Source: Verrucomicrobiota bacterium
GTDB taxonomy: Bacteria > Verrucomicrobiota > Verrucomicrobiia > Palsa-1439
Assembly: GCA_003152315.1 (NCBI GenBank)
Contig: PLZV01000013.1
Span: 125,625 to 189,624, forward strand
Direction of reading: 5' to 3'
Length of the DNA: 64,000 nucleotides
How positions within the stretch are numbered: the stretch's first letter is position 1; each line of letters opens with the position of its first letter. This document shows, one piece after another, positions 27,858-36,756 of the stretch. Under the pieces are notes generated by a model. That model had not been told where the DNA came from. It was given only the letters and a program-made list of their open reading frames with translations, and ran no database searches. The translations under genes and the position numbers were made by a program.

Positions 27858-29114
27858 ATGCAACTCACCGTTATCATACCGGCGTTGAACGAGGCTGGCA
27901 ACCTGGCCGGAATGCTGCCAGTCCTCCACGACGTCGTCTCCCGATTGGTCAAGGATTACGAAGTGATCGTCGTGGATGGTGGGTCCCAGGATGGAACCTC
28001 CGACGTGGCGGCGAAACAGGGGGCGCGGGTTGTGCGGCAAACGGAACCCGGTTACGGAGGCGCCCTCAAGGCCGGTTTTGCGGCGGCCCAGGGCGATTAC
28101 GTCGCCACCATGGACGCCGATTTCTCGCACCGCCCGGAGTTCTTGCGTCGCCTCTGGAACGTGCGCGACCGGGCCGAGGTCATCATTGCCTCCCGCTACG
28201 TGGAAGCCGGTCGCGCCGATATGCCCTGGTCGCGCTATGTGCTCAGCCGTGTCCTTAACGGTTTTTTTTCCGTCGGGCTCTCGCTTCCGTACCGGGATCT
28301 GTCGAGCGGGTTTCGCATGTACAACCGTAGCGCGCTGCGCGACATCAAAATCCAATCCCGTGATTTCGAGGTTCTGGAGGAGATTTTGATTCGATTGTAT
28401 GCGCAGGGATTCCAGATCATGGAAGTTCCCTTTTACTACGCTCCCCGCCGGGAAGGGGCGTCGCACGCGAAGGTCATCAAGTTCGGAATTCGCATGCTCC
28501 GCACGTTTTTCCGCATGTGGAAGCTTCGCAATTCCGTGGGGTGTTGCGACTATGATTGGCGGGCTCACGACAGCCTGATCCCGCCCCAACGCTACTGGCA
28601 GCGAAAGCGCTTCGAGATTCTTACGAGATTCTCCAAGGGAGCCACCCACACGCTTGACGTGGGTTGTGGATCGAGTCGGATTCTCCTGAACCTGCCCGAT
28701 GCGGTCGGGGTTGACGTTCAATTGAACAAGATGCGCTACTTGCGCCGCTACGGCCAGCCGACGTCCGTTGGTAGTCTCTTTGCCTTGCCGTTCAAGGACC
28801 AGCAGTTTGACTGTGTCATCTGCTCCGAGGTGATCGAGCACGTGCCGAACAATCCTGTCTGGTGTGAAGAATTGATTCGAGTCCTGGCCCCTGGTGGAAT
28901 CCTCATCGTCGGGACGCCGGATTACGGGGGCTGGAGTTGGCCGGTCATCGAATGGATTTATGGAAAGTTGATGCCCGGCGCTTACGCGGAGGAGCACATC
29001 ACCCATTACACGCGCCAGTCGCTGATCGATCAGATCGAGCGTTATGGCTTTGAAGCCCAGGATTACGACTATATTCTGGGCGGCGAGATGATCATTACGT
29101 TTCGCAGGCGCTAA
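27858..29114 (+). CDS. Fusion of a GT2 glycosyltransferase with a class I methyltransferase
   Basis: 418 aa from ATG 27858, the start that begins the GT2 fold directly. Residues 1 to about 235 are a polyprenol-phosphate-mannose-synthase-like GT2: VIIPALNEAGNLAGML, VVDGGSQDGTSD, ATMDADFSHRPE and YRDLSSGFRMYN. From about 265 to the end is a SAM methyltransferase: TLDVGCGSSRI, VDVQLNKMRYLRR, CSEVIEHVPNN and APGGILIVGTPD. One chain therefore both transfers and methylates, or the methyltransferase acts on the transferred sugar. It shares one base with the following DUF2079 gene (TAATG). Confidence 0.88.
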   Translation: MQLTVIIPALNEAGNLAGMLPVLHDVVSRLVKDYEVIVVDGGSQDGTSDVAAKQGARVVRQTEPGYGGALKAGFAAAQGDYVATMDADFSHRPEFLRRLWNVRDRAEVIIASRYVEAGRADMPWSRYVLSRVLNGFFSVGLSLPYRDLSSGFRMYNRSALRDIKIQSRDFEVLEEILIRLYAQGFQIMEVPFYYAPRREGASHAKVIKFGIRMLRTFFRMWKLRNSVGCCDYDWRAHDSLIPPQRYWQRKRFEILTRFSKGATHTLDVGCGSSRILLNLPDAVGVDVQLNKMRYLRRYGQPTSVGSLFALPFKDQQFDCVICSEVIEHVPNNPVWCEELIRVLAPGGILIVGTPDYGGWSWPVIEWIYGKLMPGAYAEEHITHYTRQSLIDQIERYGFEAQDYDYILGGEMIITFRRR

Positions 29115-30565
29115 TGGCCAGGATCCCCGATAAGCCAGGTGCAACCGGAGCCGGGCGGGTCAGTGCCGACACCCTGATGAAAATCCTGATTGTGGCCGTG
29201 ATGGTGACGGGCTTTTCTCTGGCTTGCGGCAAGTACAGCCGGTTCAACGGCGAGACCAACGATGTGGCTGTGTATTCGTACGCGTTTGCGCATACGATGG
29301 ATGGCCATTTCTTCCCGCTGTACTACGTCCCCGGCCAGCTCCTCGGGAACCACCTGACCTTTATCATTCTGGCATGGTTGCCCGTCTACGCGATGTGGCG
29401 TTCGTTCTATTCCCTGATGTTTTTCCAATCGTTGATGTTGACGGTTGCTGCGTGGCCGTTTTATTTGCTCGCCAAGGACGTCTTGAAAAATGGCTGGGCG
29501 GCACTGGCCCTCGGGTTGGCGTTTCTGTTGTTCCCCACCATTGTCTCGCAGCACGTGAATCAGATTCACGATGACCAATTTGCGCTGCCATTCCTGATGG
29601 GCGCCTTCCTCTATTTCTGGCGTCGTAAGTTCTGGCCGTTCGTTGTGCTGATGGTCCTGGCGTGTCTGGCAAAGGAGACGGTGACCATCACCACGGCGGC
29701 GTTCGGCGTGTATGCGCTGTGTTTGCGGCGTGATTGGAAGTGGGTGGCGACGCCGCTGGTATTCAGCGTCGGTTACTTTTTCCTCGCGATGAAACTACTG
29801 ACTTCGGTGTTTGTCGGCGCGGGCGGTTCCTTGTACACGGGTGCTGATTATTTAAGCGCCTACGGACATTCCCCCGGAGAAGTGCTGCATACGTTCCTGA
29901 CGCGACCGGGCTTTGTGCTCGAGCAGATGTTCGCGCCGCCGAAATTGGAGTATCTGGGCAAACTGCTCTTGCCGTTGCTGTACGTGGGGCCATTTCTGTC
30001 GGCAGCCGTGGTCGTGTCTCTGCCAAACCTGCTTTTGAACTTGATCGGCAGCAATTCGGCGTTTCTCGTAATTCCGTGGCACTACAACATCCTGGTGGCA
30101 GGCACGTTGCTCGTGGCGATGGTCTTTGGTATCCAGCGCATCGCCGGCTGGTGCGGCCAGAAGCGCGAGGCGGTCGTACTGGGCGCTTCGGTTGCCAGTC
30201 TGGCGCTGTCAGTGATGGGGTTCAGGTATTGGTATGACGCCGCGAATTGGGAATCACCGCCCGAGCAGGCGCAGTTGGCGCGGGCGCTGCGGGAAGTGCC
30301 ACGAACGGCATCGGTCATTGCGCCAACGCCGATGTTGGCGTCGTTCTCGGACCGGCCAAAAATCAATTCGGCCTACTCGATCTTTAGCGGCAAGTTCAAA
30401 GATCCTTCACGCCTGTCCGAATACCAGTACGTGTTGCTCGACGGCCAATGGCGCAGCTACGAAGCCTTGGGGCAGGTGCCGTTATGGGAGACGGTGCGCA
30501 CCAGCAAGGTGTATCGGGTTGTGTTCGCCGAAAACAATGTCCTCCTACTGGAGCGTACCCCGTGA
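29114..30565 (+). CDS. DUF2079-family polytopic membrane protein, GT-C-like
   Basis: 483 aa, starting in the TAATG junction with the GT2-methyltransferase gene. It has about ten transmembrane segments. The first outside loop has FNGETNDVAVYSYAF and a histidine cluster region (GNHLTFIILAWLPVYAMW), and a later loop has SQHVNQIHDDQFALPF, patterns typical of DUF2079 proteins that resemble mannosyltransferases. It probably uses the lipid-linked sugar made by the neighbouring GT2 enzyme, on the periplasmic side of the membrane. The C-terminal soluble part is short. Confidence 0.82.
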   Translation: MARIPDKPGATGAGRVSADTLMKILIVAVMVTGFSLACGKYSRFNGETNDVAVYSYAFAHTMDGHFFPLYYVPGQLLGNHLTFIILAWLPVYAMWRSFYSLMFFQSLMLTVAAWPFYLLAKDVLKNGWAALALGLAFLLFPTIVSQHVNQIHDDQFALPFLMGAFLYFWRRKFWPFVVLMVLACLAKETVTITTAAFGVYALCLRRDWKWVATPLVFSVGYFFLAMKLLTSVFVGAGGSLYTGADYLSAYGHSPGEVLHTFLTRPGFVLEQMFAPPKLEYLGKLLLPLLYVGPFLSAAVVVSLPNLLLNLIGSNSAFLVIPWHYNILVAGTLLVAMVFGIQRIAGWCGQKREAVVLGASVASLALSVMGFRYWYDAANWESPPEQAQLARALREVPRTASVIAPTPMLASFSDRPKINSAYSIFSGKFKDPSRLSEYQYVLLDGQWRSYEALGQVPLWETVRTSKVYRVVFAENNVLLLERTP

Positions 30566-30617
30566 TAGAGCGCGCCGCAATCGCTGCCAATCGATCATAG
30601 TTTCAAGAGACTGAATC

Positions 30618-32156
30618 ATGGCCGAAAACCGTTCTTCCGCTCTGGCAAAACGTCCCTGGTCTCTCGGGTTGCTGTTCGGGATCGCAGCCGCGCTGTTGCG
30701 CGTGCCCTTCATCTTTCGCTACGACCTCTATTTCCAGACCGAGGGTGGGGTGCATTACCTCATGGCCAAACGGATCCTCAAGGGAGAGTTTCCGACCTAT
30801 TTTTGGGAATCCGACTACGCGGGTACGTTACCACACTTTGTGACGGCTGCATTCTTTGCCCTGTTCGGGCCGTCGATTCCGTTGGCATCGCTTGTGTCCG
30901 TTCTCTCGTACGCAGGAGCCGTGGCGTTGGGTGTCGCGTACGTGAGGAAGGTGTTGGGGGTTCGGGAGGCGATTGCTGCGGGGATATTCGCCGTCGTGGG
31001 TGTTCCGTATGCGCTGAAGTACACGATCGTGCCGCCGGGCAGCGGTTATGATTTCTCCTTGATGTTCCCGTTTGTATTTCTGTGGTTGGCGACGGTTAAC
31101 TATCAACGGGGCTGGAGCTTGGGGCGCTGTGTGCTCGCAGGCCTCCTCGCAGGTTATTGTTGGTATTTCGGCAAGCAGGTTCTCCTGAGCTTTGCCACCG
31201 TCGGCGTGGTGTTCGTCGCGGATAAACACGGTCGGAAATTACTGAGGGATTTGGTGACGAGTCGCTGGGGAGTGGCACTGGCCGCGGCATTCGTGGTGGG
31301 CTATCTACCCGAGATTGTCTACAAGTTGTCACACGAGGCCAGGCGTCAGCTTCTCGGCGTGGCTTCTCCAGAACAAATGTGGAAAAGCCTTTACTGGTTT
31401 TTCCGGGTGCTTCCCGCATACTTCGATGGTGATCCCCTCGCGCGGTTGCCGGAAGGGGTCCATTATCTCCTGCATACCTACAGCGAGAACTTTCCCCAAT
31501 CGGTCGTGGATTTCGTGGGCATTTTTATCGCGTGGACAGTGGCCATATATATTCTCAAGCGCTCCACGAGCGCTTGGCGGGAACATAACGTGCCCCTCCT
31601 GATGCTGGCCGCCTATCCGATAATCAATGCGCTCGCGGTCATCTTCAGCAGCGTCGCCGCCGGCGAGTATTATGCCCCCAAACGATATCTATTCACGTCC
31701 GGAATTATCCTGCTATTCTGGACAGGTATCAAGGCGAGTGAGTGCTGGGAGAAGAGGCAGTTCGTCGTGCTCGGCCTTCTGGCAATGTTGTTGCCGATTT
31801 CGACTGTTCATCAGTATGACCTCTTGAACATGCCTGACGAACTGCGTGATTACCGCGCGGTGGTAAAAGAATTGCGCGAGAATGATCTACACTACGGCGT
31901 GACCTATTATTCCTACGCCTTCGCACTGACCGGCTTAAGCGATGAAGACCTGATATTTGGTGTTCTCGACTACAATAAGCATGAACCCTATGAGCGCATC
32001 GTCGCCCAGCAGGATACGCTGGCGCTGGTTTATCCGACGGGTCGTCTGACGCCGCCAGACCGGGCTGCGTTTTACAACAAACCTTTCGCCCGCGCGGGCG
32101 ATCCACACGAGGCCGGAGAGTTAAGCTGGGTGGTCTACAAGCGAGCGGGTCTTTAG
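30618..32156 (+). CDS. Polytopic membrane glycosyltransferase-like protein (GT39/GT83-like)
   Basis: 512 aa with about eleven hydrophobic segments. After the first helix comes an acidic outer loop (YDLYFQTEGGVHYLMAKRI) and a second acidic site (FWESDYAGTLPHFV), an arrangement like the catalytic loops of protein-O-mannosyltransferase or ArnT-type enzymes. It has a soluble C-terminal domain of about 110 residues. It is 52 bases after the DUF2079 gene and ends the plus-strand block. Its TAG overlaps the stop of the convergent oxidoreductase gene by 4 bases. Confidence 0.75.
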   Translation: MAENRSSALAKRPWSLGLLFGIAAALLRVPFIFRYDLYFQTEGGVHYLMAKRILKGEFPTYFWESDYAGTLPHFVTAAFFALFGPSIPLASLVSVLSYAGAVALGVAYVRKVLGVREAIAAGIFAVVGVPYALKYTIVPPGSGYDFSLMFPFVFLWLATVNYQRGWSLGRCVLAGLLAGYCWYFGKQVLLSFATVGVVFVADKHGRKLLRDLVTSRWGVALAAAFVVGYLPEIVYKLSHEARRQLLGVASPEQMWKSLYWFFRVLPAYFDGDPLARLPEGVHYLLHTYSENFPQSVVDFVGIFIAWTVAIYILKRSTSAWREHNVPLLMLAAYPIINALAVIFSSVAAGEYYAPKRYLFTSGIILLFWTGIKASECWEKRQFVVLGLLAMLLPISTVHQYDLLNMPDELRDYRAVVKELRENDLHYGVTYYSYAFALTGLSDEDLIFGVLDYNKHEPYERIVAQQDTLALVYPTGRLTPPDRAAFYNKPFARAGDPHEAGELSWVVYKRAGL

Positions 32157-33082
32157 TATTTCCGCTGGTGGTCAAGCACGCGCGCGATTGCGACGGCCAG
32201 GTCCAGGCCAAAAGCCGGAGAGTATTGTCCGCGAATCCCACCAACGAAAGTTTCAACCGCGCGTGTCAGCGGTAGCTTGTCATCGAGTTCAATCATCGTG
32301 GCGCTTCCCGTCTTGTCGTTACGTCGGATGAGTCTGTTGGTTGCCAGGTCGTCAAGGATCAGCGTTCCCTGATCCAATACCACGGTGAGGCGCAGAGTCT
32401 TGTTCTCGAATAAATTGCCGAGCTTGATGGAGGCGCGGACGTCATTTCGGAAGCCCAGCTCGATCTGATAATTACCGCCGAGCGTATTTTCGATACGCCG
32501 CCGCTCGAGTTCCTCAATCCTGACCGTGGAGGGGGATTGGCCCAGAAGAGTGAGCGTAACCGAAAGGTCATGCGGCCCGTAATCCCACAGGGCGGTGTAA
32601 TCGCGGAAGGGTCCCCAGTTGCCCGACTCGGAATGGATCTCACGAATCTGGCCGAGAGCCGGCGCCTGCCGGTTCAATTCGATATACGCGGAATTGAAGA
32701 GCCGAATGTGATCGACCAGCACCAGAGCGTTCAGCTCGCGTTGCAGGGACTGGAGTTTCACGGTGTCTGGAAGATTTAGGGTCAGGGGCTTCTCCACCAT
32801 GGCGGGCAGGCGGGCGCGAATGGCCCCTTCCAGCATCTCCGCATGGAGGTCCGGCGGCGTGGCAATGATAATGCCGTCGACGAGTTTGGGATCAAGCAAC
32901 TCGTGCCAGTCGGGCGTGATGTGGCAGGAGGAATCAACCAACTCTTTGTTCGCGGGGTTGCGGGTGGCAAGGGCGCTCAACCTTGCCTCGGGCAGGACGC
33001 GGATGGTCTTGATGTAATTTCGACCCCAGCGACCCGCGCCAATTAATCCCAGCCGTACTGGCGTGTTCGGGTTACTGCTCAC
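32153..33082 (-). CDS. Gfo/Idh/MocA-family sugar oxidoreductase
   Basis: 309 aa. The N-terminal Rossmann motif LGLIGAGRWGRNYIK, IIATPPDLHAEM and the EKP motif (AMVEKPLTLN) that holds the catalytic lysine identify the family. The C-terminal alpha/beta domain has WDYGPHDLSVTL with the usual histidine. The start is GTG 33082, which overlaps the upstream SDR gene by 11 bases. In nucleotide-sugar clusters this family oxidises or reduces at C3 of the sugar ring, often before transamination, but no aminotransferase is found here. Confidence 0.88.
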   Translation of the reverse strand: MSSNPNTPVRLGLIGAGRWGRNYIKTIRVLPEARLSALATRNPANKELVDSSCHITPDWHELLDPKLVDGIIIATPPDLHAEMLEGAIRARLPAMVEKPLTLNLPDTVKLQSLQRELNALVLVDHIRLFNSAYIELNRQAPALGQIREIHSESGNWGPFRDYTALWDYGPHDLSVTLTLLGQSPSTVRIEELERRRIENTLGGNYQIELGFRNDVRASIKLGNLFENKTLRLTVVLDQGTLILDDLATNRLIRRNDKTGSATMIELDDKLPLTRAVETFVGGIRGQYSPAFGLDLAVAIARVLDHQRKY

Positions 33083-34133
33083 CGGTGTAGACGGAATCGG
33101 TCCATGACAAAAACCGCTTCAAGCCCGCGCGCAACGGTACGCGCGGATGAAAGTCGAGTTGCAGCGTGGCCTTGGTGATGTCCGGGCAGCGTCGGTTTGG
33201 TTCGTCAGCGGGATAACTGTCGGGATAGGTTACGGTGGCGATCTCCAGCGGGCGACCGAGAACCTGCTCAATCTCCTGCGCCAGTTGCAGCATGGAGATC
33301 TCCGGTTTCGGGTTTCCGATGTTGTACGGTTCACCCGGCACGCCGTGGACGAGGACTTTCAGGAACCCGACGATCGCGTCGTTAATATAGCAGAAGGTCC
33401 GCGTCTGATTGCCCGAGCCATAAATGTGGAGCGGTTTCCGTCCTTTAATGCGGCTGGCGAAATTCGGCAATACCCGGTAATCCGTCTCCTGCATGCCGGG
33501 CCCATAAACGTTGAAGGGTCGGACCATGTTGGTTTTCACACCGTACTTTGTATGGTAGATGCGGCAGAGGGTTTCGCCGAGGCGCTTGCTCTCGTCATAA
33601 CAGGCACGCGCGCCCAGGCAGGAGACGTAGCCGTTGTAGCTCTCGGGAGTGGGGACGTATTTCTGATCGGGATCGCCGTAGATCTCGCTGCTGCTGAAGA
33701 ACAGCAACCGCGCCTTCTGTTCCCGCGCCAGTTCGAGCATGTGCCGCGTACCCGTAACCGCTACGTCGAGCGTCTCCAGGGGATACGCCCGGTAGTAATA
33801 GGGGCTGGCGATTCCCGCGGCGTGCAAAATAAAGTGCACGGGCTCATTGATGTGCAAGGGCTGGATGACGTCATGTTTGATAAACGTCACGCCATCTTTA
33901 TCCTGCACCTCGCTGCCCATTTTACCCGCAGTGATGAGGTTGTCGGCAGCAATCACCTTGCACCGCTGTTTCAGCTTCGTACGGTTCAATTCCGCGAACG
34001 TTTCCGTGAGGTAGCGCCCCAGAAAGCCACGGGCGCCGGAAAGTAAAATGGTTTTGCCGGCGAAGGCGTCGGCTGTGTCGCCGAGATGTTTGAGGACTTC
34101 CGCAATGTCGCTGGGTAGAAGGAAAACGCTCAT
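33072..34133 (-). CDS. UDP-glucuronate decarboxylase-like extended SDR (UDP-xylose synthase type)
   Basis: 353 aa. After a 25-residue helical extension comes ILLSGARGFLGRYLTETF. ILHAAGIASPYYY, the active-site serines in FFSSSEIYGDPD and the string LGARACYDESKRLGETL closely match UDP-xylose synthase, where the corresponding text is G-P-R-x-C-Y-D-E-x-K-R. It would turn UDP-glucuronate into UDP-xylose or a 4-keto-pentose. FNVYGPGM and the Arg in the substrate half also fit. It lies between a C-methyltransferase and an Idh-type oxidoreductase, so the final sugar may be a modified pentose. Confidence 0.84.
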   Translation of the reverse strand: MSVFLLPSDIAEVLKHLGDTADAFAGKTILLSGARGFLGRYLTETFAELNRTKLKQRCKVIAADNLITAGKMGSEVQDKDGVTFIKHDVIQPLHINEPVHFILHAAGIASPYYYRAYPLETLDVAVTGTRHMLELAREQKARLLFFSSSEIYGDPDQKYVPTPESYNGYVSCLGARACYDESKRLGETLCRIYHTKYGVKTNMVRPFNVYGPGMQETDYRVLPNFASRIKGRKPLHIYGSGNQTRTFCYINDAIVGFLKVLVHGVPGEPYNIGNPKPEISMLQLAQEIEQVLGRPLEIATVTYPDSYPADEPNRRCPDITKATLQLDFHPRVPLRAGLKRFLSWTDSVYTGEQ

Positions 34134-34135
34134 AA

Positions 34136-35380
34136 TCAGATCACCTGAACCGTTGGTACAGGAATGATGAAGTGCCCGCCGTCCTGGCGGAACTTTGCGT
34201 GTTTGGCCATGATCGGTTCCGCGAAGTTCCAGGCCAGGATCACCAGGTAATCCGGCTTGCGGTTATATATCTCCGCGGAGGGAACCACAGGAATGTGAAA
34301 GGCAGGGGAGTACAGGCCCTGCTTGAGCGGGCTATCGTCCACGATAAAATCCACAAACTCAGGTCCAATGCCGAAGTGGAGCATCAAGGTTGTTGCCTTG
34401 GCCGGAGCACCGAATGCCGCAACACGTTTCCCTTCGCCCTTGAGCTTCTTCAGCAAAGCGTGGAGTTCGTCGCGCAGTTTGCTGATCTTCGCGGAGAATC
34501 CCTTGAGTGTTGCGGCTTTATCGAGGCCGAGTGCCTCCTCGCGTTTGATGAATTCGGCCACGGAGGGCTCCACACGATGCGGCCCACCCGCCAGTTGCGC
34601 CATCGCGCGCAAGGATCCACCATGAGTGTCGACGGATTGCGTGGCGATCAGTTCCATGCCATTCGCCTTGAAGAAATCCCGCAGTGGCTTTACCGAATGA
34701 TAGCAAACGTGCTCATGGTAAATCGTGTCGAACAGCGTCTTCTCGTAAACGTCCACGAGGTAGGAGACCTCGAACACGAAAACGCCTGGCAGCTTGAGCA
34801 ACGTGCGAATGCCCTTGACGATATCGTGCAGGTCGTCGGCGTGCGCGAAAACATTGTTGGCCACGATCAGATCGGCCTGTCCATCTTGGGCCTTGATCGT
34901 TTCAGCCAGTTTTGACGTGAAAAACGCGGCCAAGGTTTCGATCCCGTTCTGTGTGGCCGAGCGGGCAATCGCCTGCGCGGGATCGATGCCGAGTACGCCC
35001 ATGCCCGCTTCCTTGAAGAATCGGAGCAACGTACCGTCATTACTGCCAATCTCGACGACAAACGCCTCCTTGCCAAGTTTGAATTTCTGGATCATCTCGG
35101 CGGCGTAGTTCTTGAAGTGGTTTACGAACACCGGGGAGGTGCCGGACACGTAGACGTAGTTTTTGAAGAGAATCGAGGGATCGACGACATCGAGAAGTTG
35201 TACGTGCCCGCAATCGCGACAGAAAAACACGTCGAGCGGAAACCGTTCTTCATTCTCGTTCAAATCGGCGGCGGTAATAAAGGCATTCGCGGGCGGTGTC
35301 GGCGTGAGAGACAACACCAGCTCGAGGTTGCGCGAGCGACAAAGCCGGCACGTCGTGCGGTGGATGCAGGATTGGCTCAT
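34136..35380 (-). CDS. Sugar C-methyltransferase (TylCIII/NovU/TcaB9-like), copy 1
   Basis: 414 aa with the three-part layout of nucleotide-sugar C-methyltransferases. There is an N-terminal zinc site (Cys11, Cys14, Cys54, Cys57 in CRLC and CRDC), a SAM domain (VVEIGSNDGTLLRFFK, ANNVFAHADDLHD) with the catalytic-looking YHEHVCYHS, and a C-terminal Rossmann-like domain (VAAFGAPAKATTLM, DFIVDDSPLKQG). Family members add a methyl carbon at C3 of a 4-keto-deoxy sugar. It is followed with 2 bases spacing by the UXS-like gene and preceded by a cupin gene that it overlaps by 4 bases. Confidence 0.9.
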   Translation of the reverse strand: MSQSCIHRTTCRLCRSRNLELVLSLTPTPPANAFITAADLNENEERFPLDVFFCRDCGHVQLLDVVDPSILFKNYVYVSGTSPVFVNHFKNYAAEMIQKFKLGKEAFVVEIGSNDGTLLRFFKEAGMGVLGIDPAQAIARSATQNGIETLAAFFTSKLAETIKAQDGQADLIVANNVFAHADDLHDIVKGIRTLLKLPGVFVFEVSYLVDVYEKTLFDTIYHEHVCYHSVKPLRDFFKANGMELIATQSVDTHGGSLRAMAQLAGGPHRVEPSVAEFIKREEALGLDKAATLKGFSAKISKLRDELHALLKKLKGEGKRVAAFGAPAKATTLMLHFGIGPEFVDFIVDDSPLKQGLYSPAFHIPVVPSAEIYNRKPDYLVILAWNFAEPIMAKHAKFRQDGGHFIIPVPTVQVI

Positions 35381-35811
35381 GCGGGGGGCTGGTAGTGGCT
35401 AATAACCTCCACGCGCACCAGGTCGGCTTCGTAGACTTTTTGGTCGCGCGAATTGCGTCCCAGACAGACGAAAACGGTGTCTTCCGGAAAACACATCGCA
35501 TGCTCGATCATCGGCGGCGTGAAGAAATTCTGGCCCGTCTTGATCTTTACGTGCTGGGGATTCTGCTTGCTCCCCACAGGTCGAAAGTAGTAGTCGATCG
35601 ACCCCGAGAATACGTAGCAATAATGCCAGTCAGTCTTGTGATAATGGTTCGCGCGAATGGTACCCCGTTTTGACGTGATGAGGACCGCGCTCTTCATGTC
35701 CTCGTCCGCGAGGGGCAGGATCGTGCCCCGTGCGTCCGCGAATTCCTTTTCAACCGGGACAATCGGATCCGTCAAAAACCGCTTGTCTTCACTCAATTTC
35801 ACATTCTGCAT
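35377..35811 (-). CDS. Cupin-fold sugar-modifying protein (WxcM/FdtA or RmlC-like)
   Basis: 144 aa single cupin. The metal or active-site region reads RANHYHKTDWHYCYVFSG, with a later PPMIEHAMCF, matching cupins that epimerise or isomerise 4-keto sugars. KSAVLITSKRGTIRANHYH resembles the start of many dTDP-4-keto-sugar 3,5-epimerases and 3,4-ketoisomerases. It is the first gene of a four-gene minus-strand block and overlaps the C-methyltransferase start by 4 bases, so it probably prepares or finishes the same sugar. Epimerase versus isomerase cannot be decided from sequence alone. Confidence 0.78.
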   Translation of the reverse strand: MQNVKLSEDKRFLTDPIVPVEKEFADARGTILPLADEDMKSAVLITSKRGTIRANHYHKTDWHYCYVFSGSIDYYFRPVGSKQNPQHVKIKTGQNFFTPPMIEHAMCFPEDTVFVCLGRNSRDQKVYEADLVRVEVISHYQPPA

Positions 35812-35949
35812 AGGGAAACCTCATCGGAACAAGATCGTGGGTGCGCCAGATTCAACAGGCAGTTTCATTCAGGCGCTCGCCACTGTCAACGCGATTTATT
35901 TCCCGGCTTGCATTCTTGGGCGAAGGCCTCTAGTTAGGGCCGCAACACT

Positions 35950-36648
35950 ATGACCAAGGTCACCATCCTTGTACCCGCCTACAATGAGGAGAAAACCATC
36001 ATTCAAATCCTCGAATGCGTCAACCAACAGGTGGTGCCAGGGGTTTCTTTTGAAATCCTTGTGGTGGATGATGGATCGAAGGACTCGACCGTGGCTCTGC
36101 TTGAGAAGAACCCGAAGCTCTACACGCGGCTCGTTAAGATGCCGAAGAATGGTGGCAAGGGGGCGGCGGTCAAGGCCGGCTTGGCTGCGGCTACGGGCGA
36201 ATACATTCTCTTCCAAGATGCCGACCTGGAGTACGACCCATCCGATTACGCCAAGTTGATGATGCCGGTGACCCGGTTTTCAGCCGACATCGTCATCGGC
36301 AGTCGCATCGCGGCTCCGCCCTGTACACGCGTGGCGTATTTTTGGCACAAGGTCGGTAATCGCTTGCTGACGTTTGTGTTCAATGTCCTCAATAATACGA
36401 CTTTTACAGACATCTACAGTTGTTATCTGATGTTTCGCCGCTCCTTGATCGATCCCCAGGAACTGAAGACCCTGGGTTGGGAACAACAGGCGGAGATCCT
36501 CACTTTGGCGGTCAAGCGGAGTCGCGTGTACTACGAAGTCCCCATCTGCTATTTCGGGCGCACCTACGAGGAAGGAAAGAAGATTCGTGCTCACCACATC
36601 ATCGCGGTCATCAGGACGATTATTGCGCGGGGCCTGTTTGGCCGTTGA
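35950..36648 (+). CDS. Glycosyltransferase family 2 (dolichyl-phosphate hexose synthase-like)
   Basis: 232 aa, the only plus-strand gene between two minus-strand blocks. GT-A motifs: ILVPAYNEEKTIIQIL, VVDDGSKDSTV, NGGKGAAVKAGLAAA, the metal site LFQDADLEYDP and IGSRIAAPP. DIYSCYLMFRRSL and AEILTLAVKR are typical of dolichyl-phosphate glucose or mannose synthase-like enzymes. It lacks transmembrane helices. It is convergent with the HldE-like gene 109 bases away. Confidence 0.9.
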   Translation: MTKVTILVPAYNEEKTIIQILECVNQQVVPGVSFEILVVDDGSKDSTVALLEKNPKLYTRLVKMPKNGGKGAAVKAGLAAATGEYILFQDADLEYDPSDYAKLMMPVTRFSADIVIGSRIAAPPCTRVAYFWHKVGNRLLTFVFNVLNNTTFTDIYSCYLMFRRSLIDPQELKTLGWEQQAEILTLAVKRSRVYYEVPICYFGRTYEEGKKIRAHHIIAVIRTIIARGLFGR

Positions 36649-36756
36649 GTTTGTGCACGAATAGCGGGCCATCTCATCGTGCAAATCTGCCAGCACCAGG
36701 TGTTCGGGGAAAATCCCACATCCCGGTTACCGCCGAAAACGTCCGCCACTGGATTC

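Noticed and set aside
36654..36683. Inverted repeat TGCACGA/TCGTGCA with a 16-base loop between two convergent genes, as a terminator
   Set aside because: The stem is only 7 bp, the loop is long and there is no T-run, so I could not support it as a terminator.
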